Assembly: GCF_013214175.1 (NCBI RefSeq)
Contig: NZ_JABSPA010000008.1
Span: 176,775 to 240,774 of the forward strand
DNA: 64,000 nt
Source: Colwellia sp.
GTDB taxonomy: Bacteria; Pseudomonadota; Gammaproteobacteria; Enterobacterales; Alteromonadaceae
Direction: 5' to 3'
Shown: piece after piece, positions 20,084 to 29,241 of the stretch
How the letters are laid out: every line of letters starts with the position of its first letter
Position numbering within the stretch: position 1 is the stretch's first letter
Translations under genes and position numbers: made by a program
Notes under the pieces: model-generated
Seen by the model: only the letters and a program-made list of their open reading frames with translations
Told to the model about the DNA's origin: nothing
Databases searched by the model: none

Positions 20084-20500
20084 TTACTCGCCTTGCTCAC
20101 TATCATTATTTTTTTCATCATCTACTGATGAGTCATCAGGTTTTTTATCACTGGCAACCGCTCTGTCCACCAAGGCGCTCATGCGAACACCTTCGCTCAT
20201 TGAACTATCATAAACAAAACGTAAATGCGGCATAATACGCGCGCGTAAACGTTTACCTAATAATGAGCGTATATAACCTTCTGCTTCCGCTAAAACTTCT
20301 AAAGAAGCTTTAATTTCATCGGCATTATCGTTGAAAAATGTCACGAAAATCTTAGCATAAGCTAAATCTCGTGTTACTTCTACCGCAGAAACTGTGGTCA
20401 TGCTTAAGCGAGGATCTTTAATTTCGCGCATTAAAATAACGGCAATTTCTTTTTGGATTTGCTGACCAACTCGGTCAGTACGGGCATATTCTCTAGCCAT
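20084..20500 (-). CDS. rbfA: Ribosome-binding factor A
   Basis: RbfA helps mature the 5' end of 16S rRNA and matters in cold adaptation. The 138 residues form one KH-like domain ([23 protein letters not shown] near the start, [16 protein letters not shown] at about 80-96), followed by an acidic Asp/Glu/Asn-rich tail of about 25 residues. It lies between infB and truB, but a terminator precedes it, so it probably has its own promoter or depends on read-through. Confidence 0.96.
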   Translation of the reverse strand: MAREYARTDRVGQQIQKEIAVILMREIKDPRLSMTTVSAVEVTRDLAYAKIFVTFFNDNADEIKASLEVLAEAEGYIRSLLGKRLRARIMPHLRFVYDSSMSEGVRMSALVDRAVASDKKPDDSSVDDEKNNDSEQGE

Positions 20501-20550
20501 CGTATACTCCTATGAAGCTGTTACTAACAATTCGCAGCTTTCTTGGTTTA

Positions 20551-20570
20551 TTAATTAGTTAGCTAATTAA
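20551..20570. repeat. Short palindrome upstream of rbfA
   Basis: Arms ttaattag and ctaattaa (8 bases each) surround a 4-base loop in the AT-rich leader of rbfA. It may be an operator or simply an AT-rich chance palindrome. Confidence 0.4.
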
Positions 20571-20587
20571 TTATAAATTATCAACAC

Positions 20588-20610
20588 AAAAGGGGCAGAA
20601 GCCCCTTTTT
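20588..20610 (-). terminator. Intrinsic terminator between infB and rbfA
   Basis: A stem aaaaggggc/gccccttttt with loop agaa is followed by a U-tract when read leftward. It lies about 124 bases after the infB stop. A separate hairpin with ttgaca/tgtcaa arms (20672-20685) sits between the infB stop and this terminator. Confidence 0.88.
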
Positions 20611-20733
20611 AAAAAGTATTTAACTATCTGTTCGATGCTAGTTGGTGCAAATATGAGGCAGAAGCACGGAGTTGACACATGTCAATGAGTACTTCTAACG
20701 CAATAGTTGACCCTACTAGCAATGAGTCGGTAG

Positions 20734-23400
20734 TTATAATGTACGTTCAACTTCAATCGTTTCGAATACTTCGATTTGGTCGCCGACACGAACATCATTG
20801 TAGTTCTTAACACCGATACCACACTCAGTACCGTTACGAACTTCTTGTACGTCGTCTTTAAAGCGGCGTAAAGATTCAAGTTCACCTTCGTAAATAACTA
20901 CGTTTTCACGTAATACACGAATTGGCGCTGAACGTTTGATAATACCTTCAGTTACCATACAACCGGCAATAGAGCCAATCTTAGGTGATTTGAATACGTC
21001 ACGAACTTGAGCAAGACCAATAATAACTTGCTTGAATTCTGGCGCTAACATACCACTCATGGCTTGTTTAACTTCATCGATTAGTGCGTAAATAACACTG
21101 TAGTAACGTAAGTCAATATTTTCAGACTCAATCACTTTACGAGCAGAAACATCAGCACGTACGTTAAAACCAATTACTATGGCGTTCGACGCTGCAGCAA
21201 GTGATGCATCAGTTTCAGTGATAGCACCAACACCTGAGCCAATAATTTTAACTTTTACTTCATCGGTAGAAAGTTTCAATAATGAATCGCTAATCGCTTC
21301 AAGTGAACCTTGAACATCAGACTTCAATACCACGTTAACTTCTGAGATTTCACCCGATGCCATGCTAGCAAACATGTTTTCAAGTTTAGCTTTTTGTTGA
21401 CGAGCAAGCTTAACATCACGGAATTTACCTTGACGGAATAAAGCAACTTCACGCGCTTTTTTCTCATCTTTAACAACAGTTGCTTCATCACCTGAAATTG
21501 GTACACCACTAAGACCGATGATTTCTACCGGAATTGATGGTCCAGCTGACTGGATTGTTTTACCGTTTTCATCACGCATGGCACGAACACGACCGTATTC
21601 TAAACCACACAATACGATATCGCCTTGCTTGATAGTACCTTCTTGAATTAGCACTGTTGCTACTGGACCACGACCTTTATCTAGTTTAGATTCAATCACA
21701 ACACCACTTGCCATAGTATCTACTACCGCAGTAAGCTCTAATACTTCTGATTGCAATAAAATTGCATCAAGTAATTCATCAATACCTAAACCAGTTTTGG
21801 CTGATACGTGACAGAATTGAACTTCACCGCCCCACTCTTCTGAAAGTACATCGTGCTGTGATAATTCACTCTTAACACGATCTGGATCAGCTGACTCTTT
21901 ATCCATTTTGTTAACAGCAATAATAATTGGCGCATCTGATGCTTTAGCATGCTGAATTGCTTCAATTGTTTGCGGCATAACACCATCATCAGCAGCAACA
22001 ACGATAACAACAATATCAGTCGCCTTAGCACCACGAGAACGCATAGCTGTAAACGCAGCATGGCCTGGAGTATCTAAGAAAGTGATCATGCCATGACCAG
22101 TTTCTACGTGATAAGCACCAATATGCTGAGTAATACCACCGGCTTCACCGTCAGCTACTTTTGCTTGACGAATGTGATCAAGTAGTGATGTTTTACCATG
22201 ATCTACATGACCCATGATAGTTACTACAGGCGCACGAGTTGTCGCTTCACCTGAATTATCACGATCTGCTAATACAGCTTCTTCTAAAGCATTTTCTTTA
22301 ACAAGTACTACGTTAAAGCCCATTTCTTCTGACACTAATGCCGCAGTTTCTTGGTCGATTACTTGGTTAATGGTTGCCATGGCGCCCATTTTAAACATAG
22401 CTTTAACTACTTCTGCGCCTTTTTTCGACATTTTATTAGCAAGTTCTGCAACAGAAATTGTTTCACCAATGCGAATGTCTTGTAGTTTAGTTTCAACAGG
22501 CTTAGTAAAGCCATGTTGTAAACTTTGTGGTGCCGATAATTGCTTACGACCACGGGCATTACGACCACGGGCATTACGGTCAGCTGGTTTTTTCTTCTTA
22601 CGACGTCGACCGGCAGTTTCATCGGCAGCATCAACTTTATCTTCAGCTTCTTGTGCGTATTTAGAAGAAGTAACATGAACCACTTCTTTTTCTTTCGCTT
22701 TACGCTCAGCTTCTTGCTCTTTCCAGCGACCTTCATTTTCTTCCGCTAATTTCTTAGCTGCTTCACTGGCTTCTTTCGCTTCTGCTTCAACTTTGTCCGC
22801 AACTTCTTTTTCTTGTGCTAAACGTAGTTTTTTTGCTTCTTCTGTTTCAGCAACTTTTACAGGTGCGTTATCAACATTTTTAGCTTTTTCAACAGCAGTT
22901 TGTTTTGCTTTAGCTGCAGCTTCAACTTTTGCTTCTGCTTTTTTTTCTGCGGCAACTTCAGCTTTTACTACGGCTACAGCTTTAGCGTTGTCAGCTTCTT
23001 TCGCTGCAGCTTCAGCATCAGATTTAGCCTTAGCTTCTGCTAACACTGCTGCTTCTGCTTCTGCTTTAGCAGCTTCTTCAGCTAGTTTTTGATCTTCTAA
23101 CTCACTACGTTTTACATAAGTGCGTTTTTTACGTACTTCAACATTTACCGACTTAGCTTTAGAGCCATGTCCCATGGTCAAAGTAGATTTAGTTTTACGG
23201 TTTAAGGTAAGCTTGCTCGGGTTTGCTGCCGAATCATCACCATGTTGCTTTTTAAGGTAACCTAACAAGCCTTCTTTTTCTTCTTGCGAAATAGCATCGG
23301 TAGCCGATTTTTTCACGCCTGAGTCAGCTAACTGACTTACTAAGCGATCCACCGGTGTTCCGATTTCTTTGGCAAGTTCTGCTACAGTTATATCTGCCAT
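20734..23400 (-). CDS. infB: Translation initiation factor IF-2
   Basis: IF-2 is the GTPase that brings initiator tRNA to the ribosome. The 888-residue product has the N-terminal IF2-N fold ([24 protein letters not shown]) and a long Ala/Lys/Glu-rich charged segment from about 85 to 270. A second IF2-N domain follows, then the G domain with GHVDHGKT at about 391-398, DTPGHAAF and NKMDKE. Domains II, III and the tRNA-binding domain IV end the protein. Length is like E. coli IF-2 (890). It follows nusA by 21 bp. Its Ala-rich part creates long open frames on the opposite strand that are artefacts. Confidence 0.98.
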   Translation of the reverse strand: MADITVAELAKEIGTPVDRLVSQLADSGVKKSATDAISQEEKEGLLGYLKKQHGDDSAANPSKLTLNRKTKSTLTMGHGSKAKSVNVEVRKKRTYVKRSELEDQKLAEEAAKAEAEAAVLAEAKAKSDAEAAAKEADNAKAVAVVKAEVAAEKKAEAKVEAAAKAKQTAVEKAKNVDNAPVKVAETEEAKKLRLAQEKEVADKVEAEAKEASEAAKKLAEENEGRWKEQEAERKAKEKEVVHVTSSKYAQEAEDKVDAADETAGRRRKKKKPADRNARGRNARGRKQLSAPQSLQHGFTKPVETKLQDIRIGETISVAELANKMSKKGAEVVKAMFKMGAMATINQVIDQETAALVSEEMGFNVVLVKENALEEAVLADRDNSGEATTRAPVVTIMGHVDHGKTSLLDHIRQAKVADGEAGGITQHIGAYHVETGHGMITFLDTPGHAAFTAMRSRGAKATDIVVIVVAADDGVMPQTIEAIQHAKASDAPIIIAVNKMDKESADPDRVKSELSQHDVLSEEWGGEVQFCHVSAKTGLGIDELLDAILLQSEVLELTAVVDTMASGVVIESKLDKGRGPVATVLIQEGTIKQGDIVLCGLEYGRVRAMRDENGKTIQSAGPSIPVEIIGLSGVPISGDEATVVKDEKKAREVALFRQGKFRDVKLARQQKAKLENMFASMASGEISEVNVVLKSDVQGSLEAISDSLLKLSTDEVKVKIIGSGVGAITETDASLAAASNAIVIGFNVRADVSARKVIESENIDLRYYSVIYALIDEVKQAMSGMLAPEFKQVIIGLAQVRDVFKSPKIGSIAGCMVTEGIIKRSAPIRVLRENVVIYEGELESLRRFKDDVQEVRNGTECGIGVKNYNDVRVGDQIEVFETIEVERTL

Positions 23401-23421
23401 CTATAATATTCTCCGGTGTTA

Positions 23422-24918
23422 TTATTCTTCGTTAAACCAACAAATGTTACGTGCAGCCATGATTAGCTCGCCCGCTTTGGTTTCAGTTAATTCTTCAATA
23501 TCGCTAATTTCATCTATACCTTGTTCAGCTAAGTCTTCGAGTGTGCGAACACCGCGGCTTGCTAAAACAAAAGCTAAATGACGTTCTAACCCTTCAAGGT
23601 CAAGTAAATCTTGTGCAGGCTCTGCACCTTCTAAAGTCTCTTCACTCGCTAGTGCTTGAGTAGTTAACGCTTCTTTAGCACGTTCTCTAAGCTGCTCAAC
23701 GATTTCTTCAGTTAAGCCTTCAATCTCTAACATTTCAGCCGCTGGTACATAAGCAATCTCTTCTAATGAAGTGAAGCCTTCTTCAGCAAGTAATGTAGCG
23801 AAATCTTCGTCAAGATCTAACTTATCAATAAATAAGTTTAATACTTTATCGTTTTCTGCCTGATGCTTTTCTTTCATGTCAGCAACAGTCATTACGTTTA
23901 ATTCCCAGCCAGTTAACTGACTCGCCAAACGGATGTTTTGACCACTACGGCCAATCGCCATAGCTAAATTGCCTTCTTCTACAGCAATATCCATGGTGCC
24001 TTTGTCTTCATCAACAATTATTGACGCAACTTCAGCAGGGGACATAGCATTAATAACGTATTGGGCAGGGTTGTCATCATATAAAACGATATCAACACGT
24101 TCACCGCCTAACTCACCCGATACCGCTTGAACACGTGAACCACGCATACCAACACAAGCACCAACAGGGTCAATACGCTTATCATTGCTTTTAACTGCAA
24201 TTTTAGCGCGAGAACCAGGATCGCGAGCGGCCCCTTTAATTTCTAGCATTTCTTCGCCAATTTCTGGCACTTCAACGCGGAAAAGTTCAATTAACATTTC
24301 AGGCTTGGTACGACTAACAAATAACTGTGCGCCACGTGCTTCTGGTTTGATTTCATATAATAAACCACGTACTCGGTCGCCTGGACGGAACGTTTCGCGT
24401 GGTAACATATCATCACGGTAGATTACTGCTTCAGCATTATTACCTAGATCAATAATGACGCTATCACGACTGGATTTTTTAACAACACCGGTAACAATTT
24501 CGCCTAACTGATCTTGGTAAGCTTCAGTGATCAAAGCACGTTCAGCTTCTCTGATTTTTTGAACAATCACTTGTTTAGCTGTTTGTGTGGTTACACGGTC
24601 AAATGTTACTGACTTAATTTGCTCTTCAACATAATCACCCGCATTTAATTCAGGTTCATCGTATTGTGCCGCTGCCAGTGTAATTTCACCATAAGGGTTT
24701 TCTAACAACTCGCCCTTATCATCAATGATTAACCAACGACGAAAAGTTTCAAATTCGCCACTGACACGGTCGATACAAACACGTACTTCAATGTCACCTT
24801 CGTATTTTTTCTTGGTAGCTGTTTCTAAAGCAGTTTCCATTGCTTCAAAAATGCTTTCTCGTGGTAATGCTTTTTCATTAGAAACCGCATCAACAACCAG
24901 TAATATTTCCTTACTCAT
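23422..24918 (-). CDS. nusA: Transcription termination/antitermination factor NusA
   Basis: NusA binds RNA polymerase and nascent RNA, and modulates pausing, intrinsic termination and antitermination. The 498 residues contain an N-terminal polymerase-binding domain (1-125), an S1 domain, two KH domains ([42 protein letters not shown]) and two acidic C-terminal repeats ([36 protein letters not shown]). The two repeats are typical of gammaproteobacteria. It lies 48 bp after rimP and is in the operon whose leader carries terminators, a plausible site of NusA feedback. Confidence 0.98.
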   Translation of the reverse strand: MSKEILLVVDAVSNEKALPRESIFEAMETALETATKKKYEGDIEVRVCIDRVSGEFETFRRWLIIDDKGELLENPYGEITLAAAQYDEPELNAGDYVEEQIKSVTFDRVTTQTAKQVIVQKIREAERALITEAYQDQLGEIVTGVVKKSSRDSVIIDLGNNAEAVIYRDDMLPRETFRPGDRVRGLLYEIKPEARGAQLFVSRTKPEMLIELFRVEVPEIGEEMLEIKGAARDPGSRAKIAVKSNDKRIDPVGACVGMRGSRVQAVSGELGGERVDIVLYDDNPAQYVINAMSPAEVASIIVDEDKGTMDIAVEEGNLAMAIGRSGQNIRLASQLTGWELNVMTVADMKEKHQAENDKVLNLFIDKLDLDEDFATLLAEEGFTSLEEIAYVPAAEMLEIEGLTEEIVEQLRERAKEALTTQALASEETLEGAEPAQDLLDLEGLERHLAFVLASRGVRTLEDLAEQGIDEISDIEELTETKAGELIMAARNICWFNEE

Positions 24919-24966
24919 GCTACTTAGCCTTTAATTTATGTTAACTATTTTTAATTTTTTTAACGT

Positions 24967-25422
24967 TTACAACTTTGCGACAAGGTTCGCTTTGTCGACG
25001 TTACTGATAACAAGTTCGTAATCGATGCTATCAACTTCTACAATTAATTTGTCATTTTCTATCGCCACTAATGGGCCTTTAAATTTTCGACGACCATTTA
25101 AAGGCATCGATAATTTTACGTTGACAATTTCACCAATAACTTCTTGAAAGTGCGCCATTTCAAATAAAGGACGATCAACACCTGGTGATGAAACTTCTAA
25201 ATTATATTCACTACTAATTGGGTCTTCTACATCTAATAGTGCACCAACTTGGCGACTCACTTCTGCACAATCATCGACATTAATGCCATTCTCATGGTCA
25301 ATAAACAAGCGTAAAACCGAGTTATTACCCGCACTGATAAATTCAATACCCAGTAAAGTTTTGCCCGTTTCTTCAACAGCAGGCCTTATTAAATCAGTTA
25401 ATTTGTGCTCAAATTTAGCCAA
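24967..25422 (-). CDS. rimP: Ribosome maturation factor RimP
   Basis: RimP is needed for late maturation of the 30S subunit. The 151 residues match the family: LIRPAVEETGKTLLGIEF near the start, RLFIDHENGINVDDCAEVSRQV in the first domain and YNLEVSSPGVDRPLF at its end, then an SH3-like domain. It is the first gene of rimP-nusA-infB. TTCTCC on the plus strand (GGAGAA when read leftward) serves as the ribosome-binding site nine bases before the ATG. No tRNA gene precedes it, unlike metY in E. coli. Confidence 0.96.
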   Translation of the reverse strand: MAKFEHKLTDLIRPAVEETGKTLLGIEFISAGNNSVLRLFIDHENGINVDDCAEVSRQVGALLDVEDPISSEYNLEVSSPGVDRPLFEMAHFQEVIGEIVNVKLSMPLNGRRKFKGPLVAIENDKLIVEVDSIDYELVISNVDKANLVAKL

Positions 25423-25486
25423 GCGTTTTCTCCTGTTATGCTACCCCGACGCAAATACATCAGTGATATTATAAAAATTTAGATAT

Positions 25487-25506
25487 AAAAAAAGGGCATA
25501 TAGCCC
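25487..25506 (-). terminator. Second leader terminator upstream of rimP
   Basis: Read leftward, gggc-tatat-gccc is followed by seven T residues. The stem is short (4 GC pairs) but just upstream gaaatc/gatttc can form another stem. It lies 65 bases before the rimP ATG, so rimP expression must pass it. Confidence 0.55.
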
Positions 25507-25561
25507 AGCGAAATCTTGCTGATTTCATTTTTTATCGCATGTTTCACACGCGTTAAAAAAC

Positions 25562-25604
25562 AAAAAAACCCCAATTCAGGGGCTTATTTCACTGTTTTCC
25601 CCCT
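25562..25604 (-). terminator. Possible transcription attenuator in the rimP leader
   Basis: Read leftward, the order is AGGGGG (25604-25599), CCCCT (25582-25578), TGAATT spacer region, GGGG (25572-25569), then seven T residues (25568-25562). CCCC can pair with the downstream GGGG to make a terminator, or with the upstream AGGGG to make an alternative hairpin that would stop it forming. Mutually exclusive pairing of this kind is the usual layout of an attenuator. A two-codon frame GTG AAA TAA after the GGGGG also overlaps it. The stems are short, so this is a candidate only. Confidence 0.5.
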
Positions 25605-25734
25605 AGATAAAACAAGAAACGCTGCTTTATCTGGTTATTAATAGCCAAGCTATCAATAATATTAATAAGAATATAAACAACACAACAATCGGTGAGTTTA
25701 TCCAGTGACATCTTACTAAGTTCTATTGTGACAA

Positions 25735-25763
25735 ATTATATAATGGTGCGCTAACAAGCGCAA
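25735..25763 (-). promoter_or_regulatory. Candidate promoter for the rimP-nusA-infB operon
   Basis: On the reverse strand, TTGCGC (25758-25763) and a perfect TATAAT (25735-25740) are exactly 17 bases apart. Transcription should begin near 25728, about 166 bases before the first leader terminator and about 305 bases before rimP. Confidence 0.65.
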
Positions 25764-25857
25764 GGGGCATTAAGCATTATCGATTAGAAAAGTATATTCT
25801 TTTGCTATATCAGTTTGTATTCGTCATGATAAACATAAGCTAAAATTAATATATATT

Positions 25858-25886
25858 TTACAATATGTTAGTATTACCACTATAAT
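25858..25886 (+). promoter_or_regulatory. Candidate promoter for the csrD-like gene
   Basis: TTACAA (25858-25863) and a perfect TATAAT (25881-25886) are spaced by 17 bases. The start codon is about 85 bases further on. Confidence 0.6.
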
Positions 25887-25977
25887 ATAGCTGTTATTTC
25901 ATGCAAATATTTTGCATTGGTATATGAAGTACCTCTTTCCCTCTTGATAGGATTTAAACGGAGTATTTAATTTCATC

Positions 25978-27882
25978 ATGTATAAGTTTTCTAAGTTAGT
26001 CATCAAAAATGCAATATTCGCATTAACATTTATTATAGCAAGTGGCGCTATCGCATTTTTTTTATTAACCGCTTATATAGCTAATAAAACCCAAGAGCAC
26101 CAACAAACCATACAAACGATTAGTCAACAGTTCGTTAGCGATGCTGAGTCTATTGAAGAAGTTGCCACTAAGTTCGCTGCTATACTAACTGCCAGCACTG
26201 ATTATCAAACCTTAATTATCAAAAATAATTCCATTACCTTATTTAATTTTCAGAGCAGTCACATTCCACCACACGAATATGTCTTAGCAAAACGAAAAAC
26301 CGTCTCCGCCGGTAAACTTAATTTGCAAGTTCAATATAAGCTCGCATTCACTGAAATCATTAATTTAATTACCCAATTATTTATCGGCCTTATAGCCTTA
26401 GCCACAATTTTTGTTTTGATATCAGCACAGCTTAATTATAAATTACAGTCGGTTATTTTTAGTATCATTAGTAAGCAAATAAGCAACGAGTTAGCGCAAA
26501 TTAATGACTCTGACTTTATCACTAGTGAACAGAGCAATGAGCAGTTATTGGAGATCCCTGCATTACAAGAAGGTATTGCTGAAATCAGAGCTATGATGAC
26601 CGAGCAATTCAAGAATACCACCAGTTTAGAAATGGAAGCACACGTTGATAGTTTAACCGGCATTGAGAATCGTAACCGTTTTGTACAATTTTATGAAAAA
26701 CAAATAGTACAAGAAAGTCCGGTTAAATTTGGTGTTTTGCTTATTACCCGTTGCTCTGAGCTGCAGACAATTAATCAAGTGCATGGCTATAACTCAGGTG
26801 ACAACTACATAATTAAAGTTGCTGACATAATCAAAAATGCTTTAACTACACTACCTACTGGTAAACTTTTTCGTTTAAATAGTTCCGACTTCGCTACCAT
26901 ATTAATTAACGAAAAGTTAAAAGTGGCGGAAGATTACGCTCGCGAATTAAACATTAAGTTTAATGATTACCAGCAACTTAATGAGTTAGATTCGGTCGCA
27001 TTCACCGGTTTAGTGTACTTTGATAAGTCCAAGCCTTTAGGTGAATTATTAGCCCTAGCTGACACCGGTGTCAGTGTTGCTCAGACACAAAAATCAAACT
27101 CATGGTATTCACAAACTGATATCAATATTTTAACTGATAACAGCGCTAATTTTGGTAGTCAAAATTGGCGACAAGAAATTGATAGCGTTTTAGATGGTGG
27201 TCGTATTAACTTGTTAATTCAACCCATTCAGCCAAGTGGTCGTAACAACCGTGTTTATGGTGAAATATTAGCGCGTTTTCTAAATGCTAACGGTGACATG
27301 CTACCAACAGCTACTTTTATCGCCATGGCAGAAAAGCTTGATAAAATAATCCAAGTTGACCGGCTGATTATCGAAACAGCAATTAAAGAGATAACCAGCA
27401 AAAATATGCTCGATAGTAGCTATGGCATTAATATTAGTGCTCGAAGCATAAATGATGAACATTTTATGATTTGGCTTGAACGTAAGTTACTACGTGAACC
27501 GGGCGCTGCGCCTAGGTTAGTATTTGAAATATCTGAGTTAGGATTACAACAAAATATAAAGACGGCTAAGCGCTTAGTAGACATGTTACATCGCGTTGGT
27601 TCAAGAGTTACCGTTGAGCGATTTGGTGTTGGCTTAACTTCCTTTAAGTTTTTCAGAGATTTAACCCCTGACTTTATTAAAATGGATAGCTCTTATACCC
27701 GAGACATCGATGATGATAAAAACAACCAATATTTCTTACGTTTGATGGTTGATTTAGCCCATAGACTTGGCATTAATGTCCTCGCAGAAAGTGTTGAGAG
27801 CCAAGAAGAAAAGCATACTTTAGAAAAATTATTTATTGACGGCTGTCAGGGTTATTACGTTGGCAAGCCAACTCAACTATAA
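25978..27882 (+). CDS. csrD: CsrD-like membrane protein with degenerate GGDEF and EAL domains
   Basis: The 634 residues have a membrane helix at about 10-32, a short periplasmic loop, a second helix at about 128-150, a coiled linker, a GGDEF domain (about 215-385) and an EAL domain (about 395-634). Both signatures are altered: NSSDF (301-305) replaces GGDEF, and EIL (429-431) stands for EAL. The Asp-Asp of the EAL metal site is Glu-Arg (548-549). Size, topology and the HRSDF/ELM-like changes resemble E. coli CsrD and Vibrio MshH, which direct RNase E decay of CsrB/C RNAs instead of making or breaking c-di-GMP. I infer the same role, but a c-di-GMP sensor remains possible. A single-gene unit with its own terminator. 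Confidence 0.72.
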   Translation: MYKFSKLVIKNAIFALTFIIASGAIAFFLLTAYIANKTQEHQQTIQTISQQFVSDAESIEEVATKFAAILTASTDYQTLIIKNNSITLFNFQSSHIPPHEYVLAKRKTVSAGKLNLQVQYKLAFTEIINLITQLFIGLIALATIFVLISAQLNYKLQSVIFSIISKQISNELAQINDSDFITSEQSNEQLLEIPALQEGIAEIRAMMTEQFKNTTSLEMEAHVDSLTGIENRNRFVQFYEKQIVQESPVKFGVLLITRCSELQTINQVHGYNSGDNYIIKVADIIKNALTTLPTGKLFRLNSSDFATILINEKLKVAEDYARELNIKFNDYQQLNELDSVAFTGLVYFDKSKPLGELLALADTGVSVAQTQKSNSWYSQTDINILTDNSANFGSQNWRQEIDSVLDGGRINLLIQPIQPSGRNNRVYGEILARFLNANGDMLPTATFIAMAEKLDKIIQVDRLIIETAIKEITSKNMLDSSYGINISARSINDEHFMIWLERKLLREPGAAPRLVFEISELGLQQNIKTAKRLVDMLHRVGSRVTVERFGVGLTSFKFFRDLTPDFIKMDSSYTRDIDDDKNNQYFLRLMVDLAHRLGINVLAESVESQEEKHTLEKLFIDGCQGYYVGKPTQL

Positions 27883-27906
27883 TGATTTACAAGCACTACC
27901 GAGTTT

Positions 27907-27937
27907 AAAGCCGAATGTGTCACTAGCATTCGGCTTT
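27907..27937 (+). terminator. Intrinsic terminator of the csrD-like gene
   Basis: An 11-bp perfect stem (27907-27917 with 27927-27937, aaagccgaatg) with a 9-base loop runs straight into a T-run to 27940. Confidence 0.92.
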
Positions 27938-28010
27938 TTTATAGATAGACAAATTGTTATTACATCGCAAAGAAAAATGCATAAAGGGTAATACCCCTAC
28001 TGCTGATGTG

Positions 28011-28039
28011 TTGTTATATAGGATAAAAACACGGATAAT
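28011..28039 (+). promoter_or_regulatory. Candidate promoter of the rnf operon
   Basis: TTGTTA (28011-28016) and GATAAT (28034-28039) are 17 bases apart, about 45 bases before the rnfA ATG. A small inverted repeat ataata-gcgg-tattat (28036-28051) covers the -10 and the start region and could be an operator. Confidence 0.55.
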
Positions 28040-28082
28040 AGCGGTATTATTATAATAAATAACCTAATGACCTTTAAAGTAA

Positions 28083-28664
28083 ATGACTGATTACCTGTTA
28101 CTTCTCGTTGGCACTGTACTTGTAAATAACTTTGTTTTAGTACAATTCCTTGGCCTATGCCCTTTTATGGGGGTTTCTTCACGTACTGAAACAGCTATTG
28201 GCATGTCGTTCGCCACTGTTTTTGTTATGACTTTGGCTTCACTGCTAAGTTATTTAGTGACCACCTACCTGCTTGTCCCCCTTGACCTTGAATACCTGAC
28301 AACCATGAGTTTTATTTTGGTGATTGCAGTCGTGGTGCAATTTACTGAGATGGTTGTGCATAAAACCAGTGCTAGCCTCTACCGCTTGCTCGGTATTTTC
28401 TTACCGCTGATCACAACAAATTGTGCGGTACTGGGTGTTGCTTTACTGAATTTAAGATTACAGCACAGCTTCTTCGAGTCCATTATTTATGGCTTTGGTG
28501 CTGCAGTAGGCTTTTCTTTAGTGTTAGTGATGTTTTCTGCCATGCGTGAAAAGTTAGCCAATGCTGATGTGCCAGGGCCGTTTAAAGGTACGGCTATTGC
28601 CATGATTACTGCTGGCTTAATGTCATTAGCTTTCCTAGGTTTTACTGGTTTGGTGAAAATTTAG
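28083..28664 (+). CDS. rnfA: Rnf electron transport complex subunit A
   Basis: RnfA (RsxA) is an integral membrane subunit of the Rnf complex, which couples ferredoxin:NAD+ electron transfer to ion movement; in E. coli the complex also resets the SoxR sensor. The 193 residues have six helices and nearly the E. coli sequence ([49 protein letters not shown]). The conserved cysteines in GLCPFMG and TTNCAVLG, which hold a membrane Fe-S cluster, are present. It opens the operon rnfABCDGE and is one base from rnfB. Confidence 0.97.
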   Translation: MTDYLLLLVGTVLVNNFVLVQFLGLCPFMGVSSRTETAIGMSFATVFVMTLASLLSYLVTTYLLVPLDLEYLTTMSFILVIAVVVQFTEMVVHKTSASLYRLLGIFLPLITTNCAVLGVALLNLRLQHSFFESIIYGFGAAVGFSLVLVMFSAMREKLANADVPGPFKGTAIAMITAGLMSLAFLGFTGLVKI

Positions 28665-28665
28665 C

Positions 28666-29235
28666 ATGAACATTCTCCTTGCCATTCTTGTGCTGGGTAG
28701 CATTGCTGCCGTATTTGGAGCACTCCTGGGTTATGCCTCCGTTCGCTTTAAAGTCGATGCCGATCCAATTGTTGAGCAACTCGATGCCCTGTTGCCACAA
28801 ACTCAATGTGGTCAATGTGGCTATCCCGGCTGTAAACCCTATGCACAAGCTGTTGCCGATGGCGAAGCCATCAACAAATGTGCCCCTGGCGGTGAAGACA
28901 CCATTAAGAAAATTGCGGACTTAATGGGGGTTGAAGTTCTGCCCCTTGATGAAAGTCATGTCCATGGTGATGCACCAAAAAGTAATAGACCTAAGGTTGC
29001 CTTTGTTATTGAAGAAGACTGTATTGGCTGTACCAAGTGTATTCAAGCCTGCCCTGTTGATGCCATTATTGGCGCAGCAAAACAAATGCATACCATTATC
29101 ATAGATGAATGTACGGGCTGCGACTTATGTGTTGCTCCCTGCCCAGTAGATTGTATTGAAATGCGTGAATTGCCAGATACTATTAATAATTGGCAATGGG
29201 ATTTAACCAGTATTCCAGTGAAACAACTGGATTAG
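28666..29235 (+). CDS. rnfB: Rnf electron transport complex subunit B
   Basis: RnfB is the ferredoxin-like subunit that feeds electrons into the Rnf complex. The 189 residues have an N-terminal membrane helix (about 4-24), a four-cysteine Fe-S motif CGQCGYPGC at about 48-56 with another Cys near 75, and two ferredoxin [4Fe-4S] motifs ([24 protein letters not shown]). Length is close to E. coli RsxB. It is followed by rnfC after 6 bp with a gagaat ribosome-binding site. Confidence 0.97.
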   Translation: MNILLAILVLGSIAAVFGALLGYASVRFKVDADPIVEQLDALLPQTQCGQCGYPGCKPYAQAVADGEAINKCAPGGEDTIKKIADLMGVEVLPLDESHVHGDAPKSNRPKVAFVIEEDCIGCTKCIQACPVDAIIGAAKQMHTIIIDECTGCDLCVAPCPVDCIEMRELPDTINNWQWDLTSIPVKQLD

Positions 29236-29241
29236 GAGAAT

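Larger units (their letters stand above)
25423..25977. other. 555-bp divergent spacer: rimP leader and csrD-like promoter region
   Basis: No protein or tRNA gene is visible. Leftward features are a strong promoter (25735-25763), an antiterminator/terminator pair (25562-25604) and a second terminator (25487-25506), together forming the rimP-nusA-infB leader. Rightward, a promoter at 25858-25886 faces the GGDEF/EAL gene, and a small palindrome atgcaaa-tat-tttgcat lies at 25901-25917, just after its expected start site. Confidence 0.6.

Noticed and set aside
22214..23092. Long plus-strand frames opposite infB
   Set aside because: They mirror the Ala/Lys/Glu-rich segment of IF-2 and have low-complexity Ser/Ala composition without start signals.
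25560..25740. CsrB/CsrC-like RNA or a tRNA upstream of rimP
   Set aside because: Only two GGA motifs occur in the predicted transcript and no tRNA cloverleaf is present; an operon leader explains it better.
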